Assembly (NCBI GenBank): GCA_963664625.1
Contig: OY761541.1
Coordinates: 1,984,001 to 2,048,000 of the forward strand
Source of the DNA: CBDCFV01 sp963664625
Lineage (GTDB): Bacteria; Chloroflexota; Dehalococcoidia; Lucifugimonadales; UBA3495
DNA length: 64,000 bases
Direction of reading: 5' to 3'
In this document: piece after piece, positions 1 to 6,866 of the stretch
Numbering within the stretch: position 1 is the stretch's first letter
How the letters are laid out: every line of letters starts with the position of its first letter
Notes under the pieces: model-generated
Seen by the model: the letters and a program-made list of their open reading frames with translations, nothing else
Database searches by the model: none
What the model was told of the DNA's origin: nothing
Translations under genes and position numbers: made by a program

Positions 1-1306
1 GCGTGATGGTCCCACCGTGTTCCCGGACGATGTCGTTGGATAGACTCAGCCCCAGTCCGGTGCCTTTGCCTGTGGGCTTGGTGGTGAAGAAGGGGTTGAA
101 TATTTTCTCCAAAACATCCGAAGACATACCGCTGCCGTTATCCCGGACTCGTATCTCGATAGTGTTCTCTTTTCGCTCCGTCTTCAGCCATAGGGTGGGT
201 ACGAAGGGGTCGGGACCGTCTTCCAGAGCGCGGCGTTTCTCGTCGGTGGCGTCGCAGGCGTTGCTTACCATGTTCAGAAAAACGCGGCCCATGTCTTCGG
301 GCACCACCGGCACCTCGCCGGCGCTGGGATCGAATTCATCCCTGATGTCCAGTTGAAAGTCATCGGCGGCGGCGCGAGCGGCGTGGAAGGCAAGGAAGGC
401 ACGGTCCCTGAGAAGATTGTTTATATCGGTCGATTGGAACCTGCCGCCGCCGCGTCCGATCATGAGCATATCACGCACGATATTGTTGACGCGGTCGGTG
501 TGTGATCGGATACGTTGCAAGTTGTCAGTCAAGCTGTCGGAAATTTCATCTATAATTTCCCGCTTCTCTGCGTCCAATTTTTCCAAGCTCTCGTCGAGTA
601 TTTCCTTCAGTTCGCTGAGCAAGTCCTCAGAGGACTCGGAGAAGTTCTTGACGAAATTCATAGGGTTCCTGATTTCGTGGGCTACTCCGGCGGTCAATTC
701 TCCAAGCTCAGCCAGCTTCTGGCGCTGGATGATCTGGTCCTGGGTCCGCTGGAGTTCTATCAAAACTTGCTCAAGCTCGTCGTTTTTCTGTTGCAGCCCT
801 CTGGACAAGGTTTCGACGAGGTTCAACTGCAAGGCCTCAATGGAACGCTGTCTCAGCTTCTCCAAGGCAAAGGCCAATTCGTTGATCTCATCATGCCCGG
901 GCAGGTCGACCTTGTAGTCCAGGTCGCCGCCGCCCATGCGGCGTATCCACACCTCCATCGCAACCGCACGAAGCCCCACGGTTATCAAACGGTACCCGGT
1001 GAACACTATCAGGGCAACGATGAGGACCCCAAGCGTTATCGACCAAGTACGCCCGATGGAAATCGCTTGGACCGTCCTGTTCATCGCGCCTTCCACGGAA
1101 ACAGCCGCCATCCCCTCGCTTTGGGTCAAATCGGCCAGGTCACTGGCAAGAGACTCCTGTACCCCACTGAAAGACCGGTAGTCCAGCCAGGCGCCCAGAA
1201 TAACCAGAAGAAGAATCAACAGCATGGACAGGTTTATCTGGACCCCCTTGCGGCGAATACTCAAAGGGGATAGAGGAGAGAACTCCCGCTCTGTTGGTAG
1301 AGCCAC
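1..1306 (-). CDS. Sensor histidine kinase, C-terminal end cut by window edge
   Basis: Read on the minus strand; the gene runs off the window at position 1. A first membrane helix (NLSMLLILLLVILGAWL) lies near residue 20 and a second (WSITLGVLIVALIVF) near residue 80, followed by a HAMP-like segment (LRAVAMEVWIRRMGGGDLDY) and a coiled linker. The dimerisation/phosphoacceptor box is ELTAGVAHEIRNPMNF, with His at about 677-679, and the ATPase G2 box GKGTGLGLSLSNDIV is at 15-60. It should autophosphorylate and signal to a response regulator that is not in view. I chose the GTG at 1304-1306 because GAGGTG precedes it by 4-5 bases; GTGs at 1321 and 1342 are alternatives. The plus-strand open frames here are shadows. 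Confidence 0.9.
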   Translation of the reverse strand, partial: MALPTEREFSPLSPLSIRRKGVQINLSMLLILLLVILGAWLDYRSFSGVQESLASDLADLTQSEGMAAVSVEGAMNRTVQAISIGRTWSITLGVLIVALIVFTGYRLITVGLRAVAMEVWIRRMGGGDLDYKVDLPGHDEINELAFALEKLRQRSIEALQLNLVETLSRGLQQKNDELEQVLIELQRTQDQIIQRQKLAELGELTAGVAHEIRNPMNFVKNFSESSEDLLSELKEILDESLEKLDAEKREIIDEISDSLTDNLQRIRSHTDRVNNIVRDMLMIGRGGGRFQSTDINNLLRDRAFLAFHAARAAADDFQLDIRDEFDPSAGEVPVVPEDMGRVFLNMVSNACDATDEKRRALEDGPDPFVPTLWLKTERKENTIEIRVRDNGSGMSSDVLEKIFNPFFTTKPTGKGTGLGLSLSNDIVREHGGTIT

Positions 1307-1487
1307 GTTGCACCTCGCCACGTTGAACTGTGCTTCTTCCACTATATAGTACGCCAATTGGGTTCCGGCGGAACATAACCGTTACCTACGCATGACGCTT
1401 GTAATAACCTTGGCGGCATCAGGGCAATCGCGTTTTGACTGTTGCGGCCAGACAGGTCAAATCCGCCTCAAACCTTCCGTCATTACC

Positions 1488-1559
1488 ATGAAAATAGACC
1501 ATTTTCATGTTCATACGTGGTCCCAAGGGGCCATCTGCAATTCCCGTGGAAACGGGAAT
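1488..1559 (+). repeat. Composite intergenic repeat, copy 1
   Basis: The left half is a hairpin, ATGAAAAT-agacc-ATTTTCAT, followed by a short linker with a second small stem (GGTCCC..GGGGCC). The right end is the palindrome ATTCCC-gtggaaac-GGGAAT (1540-1559). The same composite occurs inverted at about 5137-5197 and twice in tandem at 50524-50651. Confidence 0.8.
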
Positions 1560-1606
1560 CCATAGGTCGTTGGTAAGGGTAAATTTACTTATGGGAGACA
1601 GTGTGG

Positions 1607-1626
1607 ATTCCCGCCTTCGCGGGAAT
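1607..1626. repeat. Palindromic repeat ATTCCC-N8-GGGAAT
   Basis: ATTCCCGCCTTCGCGGGAAT is a near-perfect inverted repeat with GTGG on the left and GACG on the right. It belongs to the family also seen near 4431, 5107, 6234, 18060, 39978, 50632, 51139, 52438, 53280, 53980, 54046 and 60760. Its layout resembles the Neisseria dRS3 repeat (ATTCCC-N8-GGGAAT), but common origin is not implied. Confidence 0.85.
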
Positions 1627-1770
1627 GACGCTTGAATGGGCTGGCAAACTTAAAAACGCTACCGCCCTGATAGCCGCATTTGACAGGGTGCACGCCTGCT
1701 GATAAATTAGGTAGGTTGCCAACCCCATATTTTCCTCAAGCGATACCTCTGTCCACAGGAGTGTTTAGGC

Positions 1771-2100
1771 GTGCCACGTTACGACTATCGTTGCACCGTA
1801 TGCGGTGAGGGTTTCGAACTGGTCCAGAGTTTCAAGGAAGCCGGCAAGGGCACCTGCCCAGTCTGCTCCGGCGCGGGCCAGCGAGTCTTTCACGCCGTAC
1901 CGGTGATCTACAAAGGCTCCGGCTTCTACACCACCGATTACGGGCGCCCCAAGCCGCCCGTGGAAAACGGCAGCAAGGAATCCAAGGAGACATCCACAGC
2001 CTCGTCCAGCAAGGACAACGGCTCCTCCTCAGACTCCGGCTCCAAGACGGAATCCAAGACCGAGTCCGCGGCCCCGGCCGCCAGCGAAAGCTCGTCCTAG
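1771..2100 (+). CDS. FmdB family zinc-ribbon protein
   Basis: A 109-residue protein. Residues 1-60 form a single zinc ribbon: MPRYDYRC-TVCGEGFE supplies the first Cys pair and GTCPVCSG the second, then a conserved YKGSGFYTTDY segment. This is the FmdB/CxxC_CXXC_SSSS family, whose role is unsettled although it is often called regulatory. The last 45 residues are a low-complexity Ser/Lys/Glu/Asp tail, probably disordered. The start is GTG at 1771, about nine bases after AGGAG. dtd follows 62 bases downstream on the same strand, so the two may be co-transcribed. Confidence 0.85.
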   Translation: MPRYDYRCTVCGEGFELVQSFKEAGKGTCPVCSGAGQRVFHAVPVIYKGSGFYTTDYGRPKPPVENGSKESKETSTASSSKDNGSSSDSGSKTESKTESAAPAASESSS

Positions 2101-2162
2101 TTCCGGCCTGTCCCTGCGTGCCGGCGGCTGGTCGCGGCTGAGTTGGAAAAGGGTTAGCAGCA

Positions 2163-2627
2163 TTGCGGGCCCTGGTCCAGCGCGTGGCGGAGTCGTCGGT
2201 CACGATAGACGGCGAACAGGTAGGGAGCACCGGCGCGGGGCTGGTGGTCTTTCTGGGGGTCGCCAAGGGCGACGATGAATCGGACGCCCGTTACTTGGTG
2301 GAGAAGACCGTCAACCTGCGGGTCTTTTCCGACGACAGCAACCGTTTCAACCTCTCCGCCCTTGACACGGGGGCGGAGATTCTTTTAGTAAGCCAGTTCA
2401 CCCTGTACGCCGACACCCGCCGCGGCCGCCGGCCCGACTTCACCCAAGCGGCCAGCCCCGAGGACGCCGAGCGGCTGTACAACCACGCCGCCGACCTGTT
2501 TCGGGGGACGGGCCTGCGGGTGGCAACGGGGCGCTTCCAGGAGTATATGCAGGTGCGGCTGCAAAACGACGGGCCGGTGACCATCATGCTGGACAGCGCC
2601 GACAGGAACCGGCCCCGCCGCGGCTAA
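2163..2627 (+). CDS. dtd: D-aminoacyl-tRNA deacylase
   Basis: A 154-residue protein of normal Dtd length. It hydrolyses the ester bond of D-aminoacyl-tRNA (and mischarged Gly-tRNA-Ala), recycling tRNA and keeping D-residues out of proteins. Family motifs are clear: RALVQRVAESSVTIDG at the N-terminus, the catalytic SQFTLYAD at about residues 78-85, and the C-terminal cross-subunit motif NDGPVT near residue 138. The start is TTG at 2163, chosen because Dtd proteins begin M-R-A-x-x-Q-R-V; no ATG fits. The ribosome site is weak. It follows the FmdB-like gene closely. Confidence 0.95.
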   Translation: MRALVQRVAESSVTIDGEQVGSTGAGLVVFLGVAKGDDESDARYLVEKTVNLRVFSDDSNRFNLSALDTGAEILLVSQFTLYADTRRGRRPDFTQAASPEDAERLYNHAADLFRGTGLRVATGRFQEYMQVRLQNDGPVTIMLDSADRNRPRRG

Positions 2628-2750
2628 CGGTGCCAGCCCATGCCCACTCGCCGCAATCGTCGGCGACCACCGGCGCGTCAGTCACCACGCTGGCAACGGA
2701 CTCCAGCGGCGAGGGTTGATTTCTCCCGATAATCGAAAGGAGGGACTGAT

Positions 2751-3728
2751 ATGGCGAAGGAGGGAATGCGGAATCATAACTCGGAACAGAGGGAATTTCT
2801 TGATCCATTGCTCATGCCGGTAACAAGTATCTTGGGAACAAGCGGCGGGAAAGATGGACACCCCGCCCGCGAGTGGATTGACCGGACCTTCCCGAGAATT
2901 CCGTCGGTTAAGATATACGGGGCCGGATTCCTCAAAGGGCCGTCCAGTTCAGGGGTGGCCGCCTCAATAGGGCGGGCGGTTGATTATCTGGTTCGGGCAA
3001 AGTTGGACCCCGATGGGTTCACTTACGCCGACACCATCGCTTGCCGGCGGGAAACCGACGCGGCCAAGTCGTTGGCGGAGCTTCCGGCGAACGCGGAGAC
3101 GGCGGCGGTGGCGGGCCTGCTGGAAGGCGTGGCGCGAGCGGGCCTGCGGTCGTTGCCGTCCATTATGAACGGGGTGTTGCCGTCAAGTTACGAGCGAATA
3201 CTGGAGGGCATCAAGGGCGACCCGTTGGCGAAGGACGTGATACCGGGAGTCGAGGCCCTGATGGAGTTTATCGACCGGTCAAGGATGTTCGCAGGGCGGA
3301 CGATGGAAGTAGGCAACCCCGTGGTCGGGATTCCACAGATAGGTGTCCAGGGCGACGGAGACGCGATACTCAACGGCGGGGAATGGGTGGACTTCAAGGC
3401 CGTCAATTCGCCGTCCCTTGGGCGGAAGCAGTTGTTACAAGTGGCTATGTACGTCCTGCTGAACGAGGTCCGGCAGCAGGCGGGACTGGAGCATTACCAT
3501 GTGGCCCGGTGCGGCTTTGCAATGCTCCGGCACGGGATGGGAAGGACGTGGCCAGTCGAGGAATACTTGGCAGAGGTTTGTGGCGCCGGGCGGGGTATGT
3601 CTGAACTGGCGGCGGAGTTCCTGGAGTGGCAGGGATCGCTTCACTTCTCCGAAGTCTACGGCGAAGAACGGATGTTGGAGCCGGGAGAGACATGGACGGG
3701 TCTGCTCCGGGACGTCTGGACTGACTAG
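2751..3728 (+). CDS. Hypothetical protein with PD-(D/E)XK nuclease-like core
   Basis: A 325-residue soluble protein I cannot place in a named family. Residues 199-216 read VQGDGDAILNGGEWVDFK: a GDxD turn followed by D-F-K on the next strand, the arrangement of Asp and D/E-x-K in PD-(D/E)XK nucleases. Just after it, KQLLQVAMYVLLNEV (226-240) resembles the Q-x-x-x-Y helix of the RecB/Cas4 branch. The N-terminal 180 residues show no motif. AAAGGAGGG overlaps the region before the ATG (2738-2750). It stands alone between dtd and a convergent DinB gene. The nuclease assignment is an inference from the motif, not from overall similarity. Confidence 0.55.
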   Translation: MAKEGMRNHNSEQREFLDPLLMPVTSILGTSGGKDGHPAREWIDRTFPRIPSVKIYGAGFLKGPSSSGVAASIGRAVDYLVRAKLDPDGFTYADTIACRRETDAAKSLAELPANAETAAVAGLLEGVARAGLRSLPSIMNGVLPSSYERILEGIKGDPLAKDVIPGVEALMEFIDRSRMFAGRTMEVGNPVVGIPQIGVQGDGDAILNGGEWVDFKAVNSPSLGRKQLLQVAMYVLLNEVRQQAGLEHYHVARCGFAMLRHGMGRTWPVEEYLAEVCGAGRGMSELAAEFLEWQGSLHFSEVYGEERMLEPGETWTGLLRDVWTD

Positions 3729-3867
3729 CGCCCCCAGCCCCTCTTTGTCTCTCCGGATCCACTGCCCGATGATGGGCGCAATAGCTGAGCGCAACCGGCT
3801 CCGCGCTCCCCTTTGATGCAAAGGCAACGCTCCCATACGAGCAGTCGGTTTCAGCTACACCCTGCGG

Positions 3868-4395
3868 CTAACGGTGCCAACCCATACCGATGAACAAGCC
3901 CCGCAGATAGGCGATCTGGCCGCCGTGGGAGATGTTGTCCCAGGTTACTTGCCCCAAGGCGGCCCATACAGGACGAGGCTCGGCCACTGGGGGAAGCACT
4001 ATCTTCGCCTCCAACTGATCGGGGCTTAGAGACGATATAAACTCCTTGGCGGCGGCTTTGACGGCCTCGTAGTACCCCAATTGGACGTTGCGGGAGGGCG
4101 GCTGCCACGAACTCACCTGCTCCGCCGTCCAGCCAACGCCCCGCTCCTCGGGGTCGTTGTCCATCCCGTATTGTTGGTGCCAGCCTTCGCTCACCCACAA
4201 CTGGGGCATGGACCGCAGACGGGTGTGGATGAGGGTGTCCAACACCCGGTTCATGTGCCACAGTATCCACGCGGCGGAGTTGCACTGGTCCGAAGGCTGC
4301 CGTGCCATGGCGGCATCGTCCAGCCCCTCCAGTGCGGTGTCCACCATGTTCCAGTTCCACTCGAGGGAGTACAGGATAGGTTCGGCTGCAAGCAA
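3868..4395 (-). CDS. DinB family protein
   Basis: A 175-residue DinB/YfiT-like four-helix protein. The usual metal-binding histidines appear as WILWHMNRVLD (about residues 43-53) and the C-terminal SHGGQIAYLRGL motif (about 156-167); the HGGQIxYLRG signature is typical of the family. Members are metal-dependent and often act as thiol (bacillithiol or mycothiol) transferases, but the substrate cannot be read here. The start is TTG at 4393-4395, six bases after AAGGAG; no in-frame ATG lies nearer. A related DinB gene is at 25413-25901. The upstream side carries palindromic repeats. Confidence 0.8.
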   Translation of the reverse strand: MLAAEPILYSLEWNWNMVDTALEGLDDAAMARQPSDQCNSAAWILWHMNRVLDTLIHTRLRSMPQLWVSEGWHQQYGMDNDPEERGVGWTAEQVSSWQPPSRNVQLGYYEAVKAAAKEFISSLSPDQLEAKIVLPPVAEPRPVWAALGQVTWDNISHGGQIAYLRGLFIGMGWHR

Positions 4396-4430
4396 TTGTG
4401 TCTCCTTGGATTCCCGCCCCCTCCCCCGTC

Positions 4431-4450
4431 ATTCCCGCGAAGGCGGGAAT
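4431..4450. repeat. Palindromic repeat ATTCCC-N8-GGGAAT
   Basis: ATTCCCGCGAAGGCGGGAAT lies in the spacer between the DinB and CMD genes. A partial second half (GATTCCCGCC at 4409-4418) and GTGGGAATGAC near 4471 suggest degraded neighbouring copies. Confidence 0.8.
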
Positions 4451-4526
4451 CCGGGCCGGGGGCAGGCTTCGTGGGAATGACGATTATGAAACAGGCTCCT
4501 CCGCGAGGGGGAAGGCGAGGGCAACG

Positions 4527-5075
4527 TCAGACGGAGTATTCGTTCTCCATGCCGGGAGCGAGGTCCACGTCAAAGGCAGCGAGGACCTGGCCTACGAGCA
4601 GGTAATGGCCGATGAGCACGGTAACGTCCAGCGTCCCTTGAACGCCGAAACGGGACTTGACGGCTTCGTAGGTGGCGTCGCTCACCTTGTGGTTGCGCAA
4701 CAACTCCTGGGTGTACTTGACCAGTATCTCCTCGTCACCGGACAAGCCCTGGGGCGCGGTTCCCTCGGCGATGACCCGGATGGTGTCGTCTGACACCCCT
4801 GCCTCCCTGGCCAGCCTGGCGTGGGCGCTGAACTCGTACTGGGACTTGATCTCCTTGGCGGTGGTGATTATCACCGTCTCTTTGAGATTCTCAGGCATAT
4901 CGAACTCGAACCTGACGTAGGTACCGGTGTTGGCCACCCGGGCCGCTACCTTGGGGCTGTGCAGCAGCACGCCGTAGGGTCCTCGGATGCTTCCCCTGCT
5001 GCCCACGATCTCGTCGAAAAAGACTTGGTCTTCAGGCTTGAGTTCTTCCCTGGTGATGTTGTGTAAACGGGACAT
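4527..5075 (-). CDS. Carboxymuconolactone decarboxylase family protein
   Basis: A 182-residue AhpD/CMD-like protein. It begins MSRLHNITREELKPEDQVFF and carries GPYGVLLHSPKVAARV and KEIKSQYEFSAHARLAREAG, the helical core typical of family members annotated as CMD or peroxidase-related. The CxxC pair of true AhpD is absent: the helix reads EFSAHA, so alkylhydroperoxidase activity is doubtful. I chose the ATG at 5073-5075 because AGGAGG precedes it. The open frame continues upstream for 50 codons, but that part is only translated repeat (it contains VIPAQAGIH). nadC lies upstream on the same strand. Confidence 0.85.
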   Translation of the reverse strand: MSRLHNITREELKPEDQVFFDEIVGSRGSIRGPYGVLLHSPKVAARVANTGTYVRFEFDMPENLKETVIITTAKEIKSQYEFSAHARLAREAGVSDDTIRVIAEGTAPQGLSGDEEILVKYTQELLRNHKVSDATYEAVKSRFGVQGTLDVTVLIGHYLLVGQVLAAFDVDLAPGMENEYSV

Positions 5076-5106
5076 GTCGAAACCTCCTGTGCAATTCAAC
5101 GGATGG

Positions 5107-5197
5107 ATTCCCGCCTGCGCGGGAATGACAGGGCTGGGCGGGAATTGCAGATGGCCCCTTGGGACCACGTATGAACATGAAAACGGTCTATTTTCAT
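5107..5197 (-). repeat. Composite intergenic repeat, inverted copy
   Basis: ATTCCCGCCTGCGCGGGAAT (5107-5126) is followed by the reverse complement of the unit seen at 1488-1559: GGAATTGCAGATGGCCCC, GGGACCACGTATGAACATG and the hairpin ending at ATTTTCAT (5190-5197). It fills most of the spacer between the CMD gene and nadC. Confidence 0.8.
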
Positions 5198-5240
5198 GGC
5201 AATGATGAGTTGGGTAATCCGCCAAGGATTGAGACAGTTA

Positions 5241-6095
5241 CTAAACGAACTCCAAGTCCAGGCTCAGGTCCAGCGCGGTTACCGAATGGGTCAGGCCGCC
5301 GATGGAGATGAGGTCTACGCCGGCGTCGGCGACGGCCCGGACGGTGTCCATATTGATTCCGCCAGACGCCTCGACAACCGCCCGCCCGTCGATGATTTCC
5401 ACCGCCTCGCGCATGACGTCCGGGGGCATGTTATCCAGCATTATGATATGGGCGCCGGCGCCCACCGCTTCGCGCACCTCTTCAAGGGTCTCCACTTCCA
5501 CCTCCACCTTTATGGTGTGGGAAGCGCGGGACAGGGCCAAACGGATGACGCCGTCCAAGCCCACTTCCTGGGACCGCAAGGCCTGTATGTGGTTGTCCTT
5601 GATCAGGATGCCGTCGGCCAAGTTGATACGGTGGTTGAAGCCTCCGCCCATCCGCACCGCGTACTTGTCCAGGTAGCGGTGTCCGGGGGCAGTCTTGCGG
5701 GTGTCCACGATGCGGGAACGGCTGCCCTCTATCGCCCGCACGTAGCGGTTGGTATCGCTGGCGATGCCGCTCATGCGTTGCAGAAAGTTCAGGGCCGTCC
5801 GTTCCGCCCGCAGGATGCTTCCCGCCGCGCCTTCGACACGGGCCACATCGTCGCCGGGAGAAAGGGCCGCGCCGTCGGAAACCAGTGGTCTAGCTTCCAG
5901 AGTTTCGTCAACGCGATGGAAGACGGCCATGCAGACGTCCAGCCCCGCCAGTACCCCGTGGTCCTTGGCCCGTATCATCCCCACGGCCCGGACGTCGTCG
6001 GGCACCAGGCTCTGGGTGGTGGGATCGTTGAAGACCTGGTCTTCGGTCAGCGCGGCGTCGATGAGGCGGTAGACCTCCGGCGGCAACTGGCTCAT
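5241..6095 (-). CDS. nadC: Nicotinate-nucleotide pyrophosphorylase (carboxylating)
   Basis: A 284-residue quinolinate phosphoribosyltransferase. It converts quinolinate and PRPP to nicotinate mononucleotide, CO2 and pyrophosphate in de novo NAD synthesis. Motifs: RTALNFLQRMSGIAS (about 102-116), the substrate-binding VDTRKTAPGHRYLDKYAVRM (131-150), GGGFNHRINLADGILIKDNH, and late GGINMDTVRAVADAGVDLIS and SIGGLTHS. The length is normal. The ATG at 6095 is preceded by AAAGGAG. nadD of the same pathway lies 16 kb away; nadA and nadB are not in the window. Confidence 0.96.
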   Translation of the reverse strand: MSQLPPEVYRLIDAALTEDQVFNDPTTQSLVPDDVRAVGMIRAKDHGVLAGLDVCMAVFHRVDETLEARPLVSDGAALSPGDDVARVEGAAGSILRAERTALNFLQRMSGIASDTNRYVRAIEGSRSRIVDTRKTAPGHRYLDKYAVRMGGGFNHRINLADGILIKDNHIQALRSQEVGLDGVIRLALSRASHTIKVEVEVETLEEVREAVGAGAHIIMLDNMPPDVMREAVEIIDGRAVVEASGGINMDTVRAVADAGVDLISIGGLTHSVTALDLSLDLEFV

Positions 6096-6233
6096 CTAAG
6101 CGTCTCCTTTCGGGAAGGTCCTTCGGGCGGCCAGCGAAGAGGGTGTCCCATGCGTAGCTTGAACGTAGTCGCTGGCCCCATTCTACTCCAATTCGGCGAA
6201 ACGCGGCCAGAGGCGTTGAATGGGCCGCTCCTG

Positions 6234-6253
6234 GATTCCCGCCTTCACGGGAA
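6234..6253. repeat. Palindromic repeat, degraded copy
   Basis: ATTCCCGCCTTCACGGGAAC has one mismatch in each arm relative to the family consensus. It sits in the spacer between divergent nadC and the GlcG-like gene, upstream of the promoter proposed at 6280. Confidence 0.7.
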
Positions 6254-6279
6254 CGCCCCTGAACGGGCGGATATTGTGC

Positions 6280-6288
6280 TGGTACAAT
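6280..6288 (+). promoter_or_regulatory. Possible extended -10 promoter
   Basis: TGGTACAAT fits an extended -10 (TG-N-TAnAAT) 66 bases before the GlcG-like start. A -35 hexamer at the right distance is poor (TGAACG near 6260). Confidence 0.4.
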
Positions 6289-6353
6289 AGCAGCACGCAG
6301 GGGATACACACCCTTGGACTCGCAAACAATAAGCTACAAGGAGGCGCAACACC

Positions 6354-6773
6354 ATGCCTAACATCAATCTGGAACAGGCCGAGCAAGTGCTGGCAGGCGC
6401 GAAAGCAGCCGCGATGGAGATGGGCAAGCCCTTCAGTTTCTCAGTCGTCGATGCCCGGGGAGACCTGATCACCATGTGCCGGATGGACGGTGCGCCGTGG
6501 CGCACGCCCTATGTTTCGCGGGGCAAGGCCCGCGCGTCGGCCTGCTTTGGCGAGGCCAGCGGCGACCTTACCGAACGCTCCACCACGCCGATTATGCGGG
6601 CGGTTATGGAGGTGGAAGGCGGGGAGTTCGTGCCGGGACAGGGCGCGCTGCCCATCTATATGAACGGAGAATTGATAGGCGCGGTCGGCGGCAGCGGCGG
6701 CACCGCCCAGGAGGACGAGGACTGCGCCAGGGCCGGCATCAGCCGGTTGTCCGGCGCCAGCGCCAGCAGGTAG
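6354..6773 (+). CDS. GlcG/HbpS family heme-binding-like protein
   Basis: A 139-residue protein of the GlcG/HbpS (DUF336) family. The fold is shown by AKAAAMEMGKPFSFSVVDARGDLITMCRMDGA at the N-terminus, then SRGKARASACFG, and at the C-terminus GELIGAVGGSGGTAQEDEDCARAGI, the typical G-A-V-G-x-S-G segment followed by an acidic helix. Family members include the heme sensor HbpS and proteins beside catabolic oxidoreductases; no ligand can be named here. AAGGAGG lies 8-10 bases before the ATG. The gene is single and ends convergently against the HNH gene. Confidence 0.85.
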   Translation: MPNINLEQAEQVLAGAKAAAMEMGKPFSFSVVDARGDLITMCRMDGAPWRTPYVSRGKARASACFGEASGDLTERSTTPIMRAVMEVEGGEFVPGQGALPIYMNGELIGAVGGSGGTAQEDEDCARAGISRLSGASASR

Positions 6774-6834
6774 GGGTCTTCGCCAATCACAATAGAACCT
6801 TGACCGGACTGCCGCAGTCTCCGGCTATATGATC

Positions 6835-6866
6835 AAGCCCTGGCCAATCACCCAAGGCCGGGGCTT
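6835..6866. terminator. Hairpin between convergent genes
   Basis: AAGCCC-t-GGCC pairs with GGCC-g-GGGCTT around a 10-base loop. The stem ends at the stop codon of the minus-strand HNH gene. There is no T-run on either side, so intrinsic termination is uncertain. Confidence 0.4.

Larger units (their letters stand above)
1307..1770. other. Intergenic region with repeats
   Basis: About 460 bases lie between the divergent kinase and FmdB-like genes. No coding frame is convincing. The stretch holds one composite palindromic repeat (1488-1559), a second palindrome (1607-1626) and, at its right end, AGGAG before the GTG start of the FmdB-like gene. I see no clear promoter hexamer pair. Confidence 0.6.

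Noticed and set aside
515..1273. Long plus-strand frame over the histidine kinase
   Set aside because: It is the reverse side of clear kinase motifs (H box and G2 box) read on the minus strand.
5076..5225. N-terminal extension of the CMD protein
   Set aside because: The 50 extra codons are translated palindromic repeat (VIPAQAGIH) and a strong AGGAGG lies before the internal ATG.
5196..6290. 364-codon plus-strand frame
   Set aside because: It is antisense to nadC, whose motifs are unmistakable.
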